DNA of 14,385 nt from Fimihabitans intestinipullorum (GCA_018714965.1 DVML01000006.1:1-14385); one strand, 5' to 3'; shown: positions 1 through 6,492, numbered from the stretch's first letter. The notes: generated by a model from the sequence alone, not told the origin. Numbers and translations are program-made.

Positions 1-150
1 ATCGAAGAAAAAATGAGTCGTACATTAGAATTAAATACGATTAAAGTACAAGCTTTAAAAGAATTAGGATATAATGAAATCAACGAAAAGAATGCTGCAG
101 AAGTATTCGAACGGATTGCAGAGATACAATCTAGAAAGGTAGGGAATTAA
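1..150 (+). CDS. C-terminal end of an unidentified protein (5' truncated by window edge)
   Basis: The frame is open from the first base and ends at TAA 148-150, giving 49 visible residues. The visible part is hydrophilic and mostly helical, with stretches such as ALKELGYNEINEKN and EVFERIAEIQSRK. An internal ATG at 13-15 has no Shine-Dalgarno before it, so the true start is probably upstream of the window. The stop codon lies in the loop of an intrinsic terminator, which supports a real gene end. I do not recognise the family and assign no function. Confidence 0.6.
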   Translation: MEEKMSRTLELNTIKVQALKELGYNEINEKNAAEVFERIAEIQSRKVGN

Positions 151-166
151 CCTATCTTTTTTATTT
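136..166 (+). terminator. Rho-independent terminator of the first gene
   Basis: AAGGTAGG (136-143) pairs with CCTATCTT (151-158), including one G-U pair, around a 7-nt loop that contains the stop codon. A T-rich run follows from 157. It separates the first gene from the next promoter at 170. Confidence 0.8.
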
Positions 167-169
167 GAT

Positions 170-198
170 TTGACAATGCCCATTCCCTGTGTTAAAAT
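170..198 (+). promoter_or_regulatory. Sigma-A promoter of the 416-aa gene
   Basis: The -35 is a perfect TTGACA (170-175), followed by a 17-nt spacer and the -10 TAAAAT (193-198). A TG one base upstream of the -10 (190-191) makes it an extended -10 promoter. Transcription should begin near 205, just before the Shine-Dalgarno GGGGAG (211-216), which sits 6 nt from the ATG at 223. The promoter should be strong and constitutive; I see no clear operator. Confidence 0.85.
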
Positions 199-222
199 AA
201 CGCGTCAAAAGGGGAGAGTAAC

Positions 223-1473
223 ATGGACTTTTATAGAAGATCAGAATCGATCAAATTGTATACCATAAAGAAGCAGATAGATGACGAATTGATGCAAAAT
301 GGGCAGTATAGTATCGATATATTACTTCTTTATTATAAAATAGATGATGTTTTAGATCTATTGGAGACATATTCTAGAACTTATTATGAAATAGTTAGAG
401 AAGATCCATATCAGAAAAAATTTTTATTTCTATACATGCAGGACATAGTAAATTTTTACAACAAAGCATTATTATTAGTAGACCGACAAATTTTACATAT
501 GTTAATTAAAAAGTCAAAACTTCCTTCAAACCGCTTATATAAGAAAGAAAATATCAGTTTTATAAATAATCAATCAAGAGAAGACCGACTATTAGAAATT
601 TTAGATCGTTTAAAACGATGTGTATTGTTGTATTATAACGTCTATAATAAGAAAAAAATAGAGTTAGAACTTTCCGATAAGAAGAAAATAAAAGTGCAAT
701 TTTTCGAACATAATTTGCCGCACATATTAGGTATTACCAAACAACAAATTTTATCTAATCCGGAAACAATGTCTATATTGAATTTGAAACATACAGATAG
801 CGCTATCGATATTCTTTATAAGATTATTAATGATTTTGATCGTTCTCAGTATATTATCGAAGAACAAACTAAAAGAAAACACATCGTAGATCAACAATTT
901 TTAAATCCTACGTGTTATGAATTACTTCCATTTGACAAAATAGACTTAAAAACAAGATCTTTTATGAAAAATAGCCCATATACTCACGTCACAACGTTCG
1001 TTTCATTGGCTCAAGGTGAGAGATTAACAAATCAGAATGACTGGGCGGACCAAGTTCAAATAGCACGGTGCCCATTAGTAGATTATGGTGATGGATCTCC
1101 TACTATAGATGATTATATTCTCACAGGATACGGAGAAAATAAACGCTTGGCTACACATGTTCCTATCAGTTCTATTGTCGTAGCACAAGAAAATATTAAA
1201 AGATATAGAAAAAAATTTAAAAGCCAAAAGCCGCATACAATTATATCTGTAAAATGTCCTGTATCTGATTACATAAATATTTTTTCACCAAAAGAACAGA
1301 TTCAAGTATATTATCAATTATTAGAAGATTTTGGTGGAGATGATGGAATGGATTTATCAGAACTTGGTAGAGAAATTTTAGAATTTATTAATAGTTATGA
1401 AGATAGGGTAGAGAAGGAATATCAAAAGCGATTAGAAATGAAAAATTTATATCATCGATATAAAAAAGGATAG
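223..1473 (+). CDS. Uncharacterised 416-aa protein, possibly PBECR-like
   Basis: The start is set by GGGGAG 6 nt upstream of ATG. The protein is Lys/Ile/Tyr-rich, has no signal peptide or membrane segment, and should be cytoplasmic. The N-terminal ~130 residues are helical. Around residues 150-175 an alternating charged/hydrophobic strand leads into FFEHNLPHILGI. This resembles the strand plus H-(L/I)-x-G-(I/L) signature I associate with phage Barnase-EndoU-ColicinE5/D-RelE-like (PBECR4-type) nuclease domains, but that is a motif impression, not an alignment. A second region (about 235-345) includes PYTHVTTFVSL and YGDGSPTIDDYI, and the end is acidic and coiled. The gene stands alone between its own sigma-A promoter and terminator and faces a small Xre/membrane-peptide operon. 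It could be a toxin-like or phage-derived protein, or an unrelated lineage-specific protein. The ORF is certain; the function is not known. Confidence 0.85.
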   Translation: MDFYRRSESIKLYTIKKQIDDELMQNGQYSIDILLLYYKIDDVLDLLETYSRTYYEIVREDPYQKKFLFLYMQDIVNFYNKALLLVDRQILHMLIKKSKLPSNRLYKKENISFINNQSREDRLLEILDRLKRCVLLYYNVYNKKKIELELSDKKKIKVQFFEHNLPHILGITKQQILSNPETMSILNLKHTDSAIDILYKIINDFDRSQYIIEEQTKRKHIVDQQFLNPTCYELLPFDKIDLKTRSFMKNSPYTHVTTFVSLAQGERLTNQNDWADQVQIARCPLVDYGDGSPTIDDYILTGYGENKRLATHVPISSIVVAQENIKRYRKKFKSQKPHTIISVKCPVSDYINIFSPKEQIQVYYQLLEDFGGDDGMDLSELGREILEFINSYEDRVEKEYQKRLEMKNLYHRYKKG

Positions 1474-1494
1474 AAGCAACGTTCTATCCTTTTT
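1463..1494. terminator. Bidirectional terminator between convergent units
   Basis: A perfect 13-bp stem, AAAAAGGATAGAA (1463-1475) with TTCTATCCTTTTT (1482-1494), encloses the 6-nt loop GCAACG. A-runs and T-runs on both sides let it work in both directions. It overlaps the last codons and TAG stop of the 416-aa gene and lies 6 nt past the stop of the 40-aa minus-strand gene. Confidence 0.9.
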
Positions 1495-1500
1495 ATAATG

Positions 1501-1623
1501 TTATAACAATGACCCTAAGCCAAACACACTTGTTATAATAAATACAATAACACTAATCAATAAGCCTGCAAAAAAAGCTCCAATTGTAAAAAGAAACCCC
1601 ATTTTAAAATAATCGTCTCCCAT
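1501..1623 (-). CDS. Small 40-aa membrane protein next to Xre regulator
   Basis: On the minus strand, ATG at 1623 is preceded by AAGGGGG about 10 nt upstream, and the frame closes at TAA 1501-1503. The peptide starts MGDDYFKMG and continues as one long hydrophobic stretch (residues 9 to about 34, Phe/Ile/Val/Gly-rich), so it should span the membrane once or form a helical hairpin. It begins 18 nt after the stop of the Xre gene and ends just before the shared terminator, so the two form an operon. Small hydrophobic partners of Xre regulators include toxins, immunity peptides and sensors, and the sequence does not decide between them. I do not recognise a named family. Confidence 0.65.
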   Translation of the reverse strand: MGDDYFKMGFLFTIGAFFAGLLISVIVFIITSVFGLGSLL

Positions 1624-1641
1624 TGCTAATATACCCCCTTA

Positions 1642-1878
1642 CTATATATCTTTGCGTCGGATGCTTTTGCTTGTAATATATTGCTTGGTTTTTTTATTTT
1701 GAAACAAAATTTCGTAATTACAAGTTTCGGCAATTTTTTCGATTGTTTCAAAAACAGGCTGAATCGTTCCAGTTTCATATTGTGAAATCGTATTACGAGC
1801 GATTCCGGTTTTTTTACCAATTTCACATTGATTAAATCCACTTTGCTTTCTCATGTATCTTAAAATTTGCCCAATCAT
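1642..1878 (-). CDS. Xre/Cro-type helix-turn-helix regulator
   Basis: This 78-aa protein is almost only a Cro/C1-type DNA-binding domain. Helix 1 is IGQILRYMRKQSG, helix 2 CEIGKKTG, and the recognition helix ARNTISQYETG, followed by the usual proline and helix IETIEKIAETCN-like segment. A basic tail (QNKKTKQYITSKSIRRK) ends the protein. The start at 1878 is chosen because GAGGG lies 7 nt upstream. A longer reading from TTG at 1974 would add 32 residues with no such site. The protein probably regulates its own promoter and the downstream 40-aa membrane peptide. The host target is unknown. Confidence 0.8.
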   Translation of the reverse strand: MIGQILRYMRKQSGFNQCEIGKKTGIARNTISQYETGTIQPVFETIEKIAETCNYEILFQNKKTKQYITSKSIRRKDI

Positions 1879-1897
1879 ATAACATCCCTCTACAGTG

Positions 1898-1927
1898 ATT
1901 ATCTCAAATTCTTCCAATAATTTCCAA
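1898..1927 (-). promoter_or_regulatory. Candidate promoter of the Xre/membrane-peptide operon
   Basis: On the minus strand TTGGAA (1922-1927) and GATAAT (1898-1903) are separated by 18 nt. Transcription would start near 1891, immediately before the Shine-Dalgarno GAGGG (1886-1890), as for other genes here. A rival is TTGACT (1969-1974) with TTATGT (1945-1950) and an 18-nt spacer, which would give a longer leader. Confidence 0.45.
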
Positions 1928-1974
1928 AAAAGTCTGAAATCCGGACATAACAAACAGGGGAGAGATTGAGTCAA

Positions 1975-2586
1975 AATCGAACTTCATTAAACAACATAAA
2001 CCAATATAAATTTTAACTTTTACGTTTCCTCCTCTTTGACCCAAATAAATTAATAATATAACAAGATTGGGGCATCATAAAAATAGATGGAAATCAAAAT
2101 GCATATGATTTCTGAATCATATAAAGAAATAAGTGATGTTGGAAAATTAGTCCTCTTCCCCTATTCACATGTTAAAAAAATAGAGAAGAGGCAATGATTA
2201 AAAATGTAGAAACGCTCTAAAATGAATCGAAATAAAAAAAAGACGTATAATTGATCGTCCGATTTAAAATAATGAAAGACTATAATATGATTATAACTTC
2301 AAAATATACCAAATTAAGCTATGGTAACATTATAAAATGATGATTAATGAGCAACAATTAAAAATTTAAACCGCATATAAAATTTATATCAGAAATAAAT
2401 TCATAGAGTAATGTTGATATAAGATCTTTAGAAGTGTATTAGGAACAAAAAGACGTTACTAAATTATTCAATAAATGGATAACTAATAATATATCTTATG
2501 TTTCAATACAAAACGCAGATAATGTATATTATGTTAACTTCTAGAAATAGATAAAATGAACTAATAGAAGTCCACCTTACCTCTTT
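1975..2586. other. AT-rich stretch without a convincing gene
   Basis: About 610 bp hold no frame with both a good start and a good length. A 36-codon frame on the plus strand (2087-2197) has no Shine-Dalgarno. A protein-like plus-strand frame (about 2359-2544) is interrupted by TAG at 2404 and 2440, and could be a decayed gene or chance in AT-rich DNA. On the minus strand near 2030, a strong AGGAGG-like site in front of Lys/Ile codons has no start codon behind it. I see no terminal repeats, tRNA or transposase remnant. Confidence 0.5.
2152..2191. repeat. Imperfect inverted repeat
   Basis: CCTCTTC (2152-2158) pairs with GAAGAGG (2185-2191), and inside it CTATT (2161-2165) pairs with AATAG (2179-2183), leaving a 13-nt loop. 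No T-run follows on the plus strand, so it is not a clear terminator there. Its role is unknown and it may be the leftover of a decayed unit. Confidence 0.4.
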
Positions 2587-2814
2587 TTAAATAATTTTTA
2601 ACGATTTATAAAAATTCTCTTGTGCATTAGGATTTTGAATAAGAGACAATTTAATATCTAATAGAGTTAATACTAATTCTTTCATTTTTTCATCGTCTGA
2701 AAAGATGTTTTTCCATATAAGTTGCTTTATAATTTTTACAAATGCCACTGCGGAAAATATTATAAACAAAATCAATAAATGTATGAAGATTCTATTTTCT
2801 AGAGAACCGAACAT
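2587..2814 (-). CDS. Possible small membrane protein, 75 aa
   Basis: The predicted product has a short N-terminus, one hydrophobic helix (about residues 8-27, IHLLILFIIFSAVAF) followed by a Lys-rich segment, and then an acidic/amphipathic tail (DDEKMKELVLTLLDIK), a plausible single-pass membrane protein. Against it, there is no Shine-Dalgarno before ATG 2814, no clear promoter and no terminator, and it borders the gene-poor stretch. I do not recognise a family. It may be a degenerating gene. Confidence 0.4.
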   Translation of the reverse strand: MFGSLENRIFIHLLILFIIFSAVAFVKIIKQLIWKNIFSDDEKMKELVLTLLDIKLSLIQNPNAQENFYKSLKII

Positions 2815-2893
2815 ATCGTTATCTAAAGTTAGTAAAAGAACATCATGTTAGAGTTTCAAAAAAATTAATTAACAAAAACTACCACTACCCTAC

Positions 2894-2923
2894 TGAATAA
2901 TCATCTATATGTTGAACATACTA
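2894..2923 (+). promoter_or_regulatory. Sigma-G-type (forespore) promoter
   Basis: TGAATA (2894-2899), a 17-nt spacer and CATACTA (2917-2923) match the consensus known for sigma-G in Bacillus. There is no sigma-A -35 at the right distance from the TATAAA inside the same region. The predicted start near 2930 falls at the GGTGA Shine-Dalgarno of the 46-aa gene. Confidence 0.75.
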
Positions 2924-2939
2924 TAAATGGGTGATGAAA

Positions 2940-3080
2940 ATGGCAAAGAATAAAAAGCAGAATAATGCAAAAGCGAAAGCTAAGAACATGAACAAAGTTA
3001 CTGATGCTAATGCTAACAACAATAGAGTATCTGACGAAAACAATATTGGTTTTGAAAATGATACAAAAAATTGTAAGTAG
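2940..3080 (+). CDS. Putative small forespore protein, 46 aa, Lys/Asn-rich
   Basis: The protein is tiny, very hydrophilic and rich in Lys, Asn and Ala at its N-terminus (MAKNKKQNNAKAKAKNMNK), then acidic (SDENNIGFEND), with one Cys near the end. GGTGA (2930-2934) sits 5 nt before ATG 2940. A second ATG two codons upstream (2934) overlaps that site and is unlikely to be the start. The gene has its own sigma-G-like promoter and a terminator. Composition, size and promoter together suggest a small acid-soluble or other minor spore protein made in the forespore. I do not see a definite match to the alpha/beta or gamma SASP signatures, so the family is open. Confidence 0.7.
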   Translation: MAKNKKQNNAKAKAKNMNKVTDANANNNRVSDENNIGFENDTKNCK

Positions 3081-3081
3081 C

Positions 3082-3112
3082 AAAAAAACGAAGAGAATAT
3101 CTTCGCTTTTTT
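3082..3112. terminator. Bidirectional terminator between convergent genes
   Basis: CGAAGA (3089-3094) and TCTTCG (3100-3105) form a stem with a 5-nt loop, flanked by seven A on the left and six T on the right. It follows the spore-like gene by 1 nt and touches the stop codon (3111-3113) of the minus-strand gene, and so can serve both. Confidence 0.85.
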
Positions 3113-3668
3113 AATATGCCATAGGTTTTTGTGCTTCAGGCAATGATAGACCTTTTGCTTTTGTAATCTTATCTAAGAGAGTTTTATATACTTCCGTTTT
3201 TTGATCGTCGGTCATCGTATCGAATTGTAACGGAATTTCTTTTTTTAACTCTTCTGGAATGGATACGAAAGTTACAGCGATATAATTTTTTAATGTTTCT
3301 GCATCATACCATTTTAAAAAGTGTTTCCACTGTTCAGTACTAATTTGTTCTATCGACTGCGGTAACATTAAAGATAACCCACGAATAGATCGAGCAATCT
3401 CCATGGCAGTGATCACATTTTCTTTTTCCAAAACGTGCTCTACCCTTTCGCCTTCGTTAGGTATTATTTTTTTTGATTCTCTCCAGGCAGGTTCTAACAC
3501 GGTCTCACAGAGCTCTAAACAATTGCGATAGTGTTCCATCTCGTCGTACATTCCTATTGTATAAGAATCAATATAAGAAAGCTGTGTATATTCAGCAACC
3601 ATATAATATTGTGCTGTTGTGATAGGTTGATTGAGAAAAAAATAACCTCTACTACGCTCTTCTGTCAT
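3111..3668 (-). CDS. Hypothetical cytoplasmic protein, 185 aa
   Basis: ATG 3668 has AGAAGGA about 7 nt upstream and an extended -10 promoter in front. The product is acidic, has no membrane helix or signal peptide, and is predicted mainly helical (for example MYDEMEHYRNCLELCETVLEP and EEIPLQFD-like segments near the end). A region with ENVITAMEIARSIRGLSLML could pack as a helical bundle. I recognise no domain. It is a monocistronic gene between GNAT and the shared terminator. Confidence 0.75.
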   Translation of the reverse strand: MTEERSRGYFFLNQPITTAQYYMVAEYTQLSYIDSYTIGMYDEMEHYRNCLELCETVLEPAWRESKKIIPNEGERVEHVLEKENVITAMEIARSIRGLSLMLPQSIEQISTEQWKHFLKWYDAETLKNYIAVTFVSIPEELKKEIPLQFDTMTDDQKTEVYKTLLDKITKAKGLSLPEAQKPMAY

Positions 3669-3698
3669 GTTTTTTTCCTTCTTTCGTTCTATATGTCT

Positions 3699-3707
3699 AT
3701 TATATCA
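3699..3707 (-). promoter_or_regulatory. Extended -10 promoter fused to the preceding stop codon
   Basis: On the minus strand the bases read TGATATAAT: an extended -10 with TG one base before TATAAT (3699-3704). Its TGA (3705-3707) is also the stop codon of the GNAT gene. No good -35 is visible, as expected for extended -10 promoters. Transcription should start near 3692, about 24 nt before the ATG. Confidence 0.7.
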
Positions 3708-4226
3708 TTTTTTCAAATATTTTTGGCATAAACTATCATTTTTCGCGATATCCGTATAGATCGGATATTTCTCTTGATTCCTTGGAATCGAATCTAAATA
3801 ATATTTAATACCAGTTCGATAAAATCCTAAATTTTCAATCGTTTTTTGAGAAGCAATATTGCGCGGCATAATTTGTGTATGAATCGTCGTTGTCGGATGA
3901 AACTCTTTTTCGATTAAAATTGATGTTACAAGCAAACGCTTTGCAATACCCTGTCTACGATAATGTGAATCGACGATGTAGTATACCTGTGATAGTTCTT
4001 CAATTTTTGAATTGACCCCATACCGTACCCCACATAACCCAATCAATTTGTCTTTATCATAGCAAGCAATTCCAAATGTATCAAATTTATCTAATCCCTT
4101 TTCGCGTGCTTCCTCTAATGAATTAGAAAATAAAGCATCCGCATTTTCAAAATAAGTAACTTCTAGAAAGGCCTTTCCTAGAGATTCACCTGTTAATAAT
4201 TTATATTCGTATTCTTTCTCTTTCAT
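3705..4226 (-). CDS. GNAT-family N-acetyltransferase
   Basis: This 173-aa protein has the GNAT fold signature. Motif A is the strand SQVYYIVD followed by RRQGIA (R90-A95, the acetyl-CoA pyrophosphate loop) and a helix. Motif B is NIASQKTIENLGFY (123 onward), where Asn and Ser sit as in other acetyl-CoA-dependent members. It should transfer an acetyl group from acetyl-CoA to an amine; the substrate cannot be told from sequence. ATG 4226 has GAAGGA 9 nt upstream and a sigma-A promoter. No terminator follows before the next promoter, so some read-through into the 185-aa gene is possible. Confidence 0.9.
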   Translation of the reverse strand: MKEKEYEYKLLTGESLGKAFLEVTYFENADALFSNSLEEAREKGLDKFDTFGIACYDKDKLIGLCGVRYGVNSKIEELSQVYYIVDSHYRRQGIAKRLLVTSILIEKEFHPTTTIHTQIMPRNIASQKTIENLGFYRTGIKYYLDSIPRNQEKYPIYTDIAKNDSLCQKYLKK

Positions 4227-4253
4227 TATTTATATTCCTTCTCTCGAACTAGT

Positions 4254-4282
4254 ATTATATCTGGTTTCCTTACAAAAATCAA
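4254..4282 (-). promoter_or_regulatory. Sigma-A promoter of the GNAT gene
   Basis: On the minus strand TTGATT (4277-4282), a 17-nt spacer and a perfect TATAAT (4254-4259) are present. The -35 begins one base after the ZIP gene stop codon (4284-4286). The predicted start is near 4247, about 6 nt before the Shine-Dalgarno. Confidence 0.85.
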
Positions 4283-4283
4283 A

Positions 4284-5042
4284 TCAATTCATGAAAATGT
4301 GACTTAGTAACATAAATATGATTCCAATGAAGAATGATTTATACGTTAGTTTTACTTGTCGATAACTTTTACTTGTTGGAATTAACTCGTATACCGATAT
4401 GTGTATCATAATACCTGCTATAAAAGAGAAAAGAACACCCATCAAGGTATCCGTCATATACTTAGCTAAAAACAAGTAAGCAATGATTGCACCAAAAAGC
4501 TCGGAAATCCCTGAGATAAAAGTATAAAATATTGCTTTTCTTTTTTGTTGCGTTGCATAAAAAATCGGCACGGCAATACTGATTCCTTCCGGAATATTAT
4601 GAAGAGTGATTGCGATCGTTAATGTGATTCCCAGCTTTAGATCATTTGTCGATGTCATAAATGTGGCAATTCCTTCTGGAACGTTATGAAGAATGATTGC
4701 GATCATAGAAAAAATTCCAACTTTATATAATTGCTGATTTTTCTGCTGGGGAGATGTCGGCAAATAGGTGTCGATCAGCATGGAAAAAATGATCCCAACT
4801 ACGATAAAAATAGCGCATATTAAGATCGATGGAAACGGTAAAAAGAATGTATTTAAATACGCAAAACTATTAGGCATTAAATCTGTACAAGAAACTGTCA
4901 ACATAACCCCTGCTGCAAATGCAAGCGAAATTGTAATCATCGTAGACGCTTTTAATTTTTTAAAGAAGATTGGAATTGCTCCGATCAAAGTAGATGTCCC
5001 AGCAATCGTCGTAAGTAAAAATGCATACATAGTTTTATTCAT
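4284..5042 (-). CDS. zupT: ZIP-family metal transporter (ZupT-like)
   Basis: This 252-aa protein has about eight hydrophobic helices and the two hallmark metal-binding helices of ZIP carriers: HNVPEGIATF (119-128) and HNIPEGISIAV (148-158), followed by SELFGA (180-185). The His, Asn and Glu residues that bind Zn2+/Fe2+ in ZupT proteins are all present. A cytoplasmic loop at about 92-106 (Gln/Lys-rich) is short and lacks a His cluster. It should import Zn2+, Fe2+ and related divalent cations across the cytoplasmic membrane. AGGTGA lies 4 nt before ATG 5042. Its only convincing promoter matches sigma-E, suggesting expression in the mother cell during sporulation. The gene symbol is by family; metal preference is unknown. 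Confidence 0.9.
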   Translation of the reverse strand: MNKTMYAFLLTTIAGTSTLIGAIPIFFKKLKASTMITISLAFAAGVMLTVSCTDLMPNSFAYLNTFFLPFPSILICAIFIVVGIIFSMLIDTYLPTSPQQKNQQLYKVGIFSMIAIILHNVPEGIATFMTSTNDLKLGITLTIAITLHNIPEGISIAVPIFYATQQKRKAIFYTFISGISELFGAIIAYLFLAKYMTDTLMGVLFSFIAGIMIHISVYELIPTSKSYRQVKLTYKSFFIGIIFMLLSHIFMN

Positions 5043-5060
5043 TCTATCACCTGCTATTTC

Positions 5061-5087
5061 AGTGTATGAAAAAAAGACAAGTCATAT
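5061..5087 (-). promoter_or_regulatory. Sigma-E-type (mother-cell) promoter of the ZIP gene
   Basis: On the minus strand ATA (5085-5087, within TTCATATG), a 16-nt spacer and CATACACT (5061-5068) match the Bacillus sigma-E consensus ATA-N16-18-CATACAnT. The predicted start near 5054 is a couple of bases before the AGGTGA site (5047-5052). The -35 lies in the loop of the upstream terminator hairpin. No sigma-A alternative fits in this short gap. Confidence 0.6.
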
Positions 5088-5104
5088 GAACTCACTTGTC
5101 TTTT
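5068..5104 (-). terminator. Terminator of the corA-xerD-PMM operon
   Basis: An 11-bp stem, AAAAGACAAGT (5072-5082) with ACTTGTCTTTT (5094-5104), encloses an 11-nt loop. Read on the minus strand it ends in a run of seven T, 4 nt after the mutase stop codon. Confidence 0.9.
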
Positions 5105-5108
5105 CAAT

Positions 5109-6479
5109 TTATAAGAGTGTTTGAATGAAATCCATAAATTCTTTTTGTACATCGTCTAAAGTAGCTTGATCTTTTGCTTCGAAGCGAAGTGTGATATTAG
5201 GTCCTGTGTTGGAAGCTCTGATAAGTGCCCAGGCATCCCACCACTCTACTCTAACACCATCGATATCTTCAAAGGCATATCCTTCTTCAATTGCATAGTC
5301 TTTTACTTTTTCAACGATATCGAATTTCTTTTCTTCAGTCGTTGCTATTTTGATTTCCTCGGTTGATACATATTGAGGCACATCTTTTAATAATTTTGTA
5401 AAAGATTTTCTTTTCTTAGATAGAATTTCGATCATGCGCAATCCTGCATAAATACCATCGTCGAATCCAGGGAATTTATCGCGAAAGAAGACATGTCCAG
5501 AAAATTCTCCTCCAAAATCAAAATCTCCGGTGTTTACCATCATATTAGTATAACTGGCACCAGTTCGATACATCACAGGTTCAATTCCCAAATCTTCCAA
5601 GCCATCGATGAGAGATTTTCCGCATTTTACATCGAACAAGGCTTTTCTATTCTTTAAGTGGTCATTTAAATCACGATATACTAAAAGCATAAATTGATCG
5701 ATTGGAACAACGTTTCCTTTATTATCGACGAATCCGACACGATCGGCGTCTCCATCAATTCCAATCCCAAGATCGTACCCTAATTCTACCACCTTTTTAC
5801 CAAGATCTATCATGTTTTTAGAAACAGCTGGGTCTGGGTGATGATTTGGAAATGTTGGGTCACTTTCACAATATAAGTATTCTACTTTGATTGGAAATTG
5901 TTGCATCACTTCTTTTACGATAATAGAGCCAGTTCCATTTCCGCAATCGACGACTACTTTCATTCGATGTCTTCCGAGTTTAATAGAGTTTTTAATCAAA
6001 GCTAAATAGTCATCGTGAATAGAATACGGTGTAATATCTCCATTCCCTTCTGTAAACTCACAAGCTTCTGTAAACTTTTGAAATTCTTTAATAGCATCTC
6101 CGTAGGCATTCCCTATTTCTGAAAAAGAAACTTTAAATCCATTATACTCTCGCGGGTTGTGGCTTGCTGTAATCATGACACCAGTCTTCAATTTTTCTTT
6201 TTTCTTAGCGTAATAATACATTGGCGTCGTGACAAGCCCTAAAGAGAGAATGTGAACACCAGTTTCCTTTAACCCTTCTAAAAAAGCCTGATATAATTCC
6301 TCTCCAGATTCTCTGTTATCATGTCCGACAATTGTTGTTGTTTCTCCCATTGTTTGAATATAAGATCCAAACGACTTTCCTAACGTATATGCGACATCAC
6401 TATCGATATCTGTCGGATAAATACCTCTTAAATCGTATTCTCTAAAAATAGTTGGCGTAATATCATTTCTTATTTTCAT
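5109..6479 (-). CDS. Phosphomannomutase/phosphoglucomutase
   Basis: This 456-aa alpha-D-phosphohexomutase interconverts sugar 1- and 6-phosphates (mannose or glucose) for envelope polysaccharide and sugar-nucleotide supply. All four active-site loops are present: TASHNP with phosphoserine S106, the Mg-binding loop DGDADR (242-247), the sugar-binding GEFSGH (324-329), and the phosphate-binding RASNTGP (421-427) with downstream RFE. The N-terminus IFREYDLRGI is typical of AlgC/PMM-PGM enzymes rather than GlmM. The start at 6479 has AAAGGA 6 nt upstream; a reading 12 codons longer would run into xerD without a Shine-Dalgarno. It is the last gene of the corA-xerD operon, 13 nt behind xerD, and is followed by a strong terminator. 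Sugar preference is not decidable here. Confidence 0.93.
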   Translation of the reverse strand: MKIRNDITPTIFREYDLRGIYPTDIDSDVAYTLGKSFGSYIQTMGETTTIVGHDNRESGEELYQAFLEGLKETGVHILSLGLVTTPMYYYAKKKEKLKTGVMITASHNPREYNGFKVSFSEIGNAYGDAIKEFQKFTEACEFTEGNGDITPYSIHDDYLALIKNSIKLGRHRMKVVVDCGNGTGSIIVKEVMQQFPIKVEYLYCESDPTFPNHHPDPAVSKNMIDLGKKVVELGYDLGIGIDGDADRVGFVDNKGNVVPIDQFMLLVYRDLNDHLKNRKALFDVKCGKSLIDGLEDLGIEPVMYRTGASYTNMMVNTGDFDFGGEFSGHVFFRDKFPGFDDGIYAGLRMIEILSKKRKSFTKLLKDVPQYVSTEEIKIATTEEKKFDIVEKVKDYAIEEGYAFEDIDGVRVEWWDAWALIRASNTGPNITLRFEAKDQATLDDVQKEFMDFIQTLL

Positions 6480-6492
6480 ATTGCTTCCTTTC

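Noticed and set aside
1626..1841. A 71-aa minus-strand frame
   Set aside because: It overlaps the Xre gene in another frame and has no ribosome binding site; the Xre frame has clear domain content.
2087..2197. A 36-codon plus-strand frame beginning MEIKMHMISESYKE
   Set aside because: No Shine-Dalgarno, no promoter, and its end overlaps an inverted repeat. Open frames of this length are expected by chance in AT-rich DNA.
2404..2442. TAG recoding (readthrough) in the frame around 2404-2440
   Set aside because: TAG ends several firm genes here (for example at 1471-1473, 3078-3080 and 12117-12119), so recoding is unlikely.
2901..3083. A 60-aa hydrophobic minus-strand frame
   Set aside because: It is the antisense of the Lys/Asn-rich spore-like gene, which has a promoter, ribosome site and terminator. 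Antisense of Lys/Asn codons gives Phe/Leu/Ile by necessity.
4768..5124. A 118-aa plus-strand frame across the ZIP gene start
   Set aside because: It runs antisense to the ZIP coding region and through a terminator, with no start signals.
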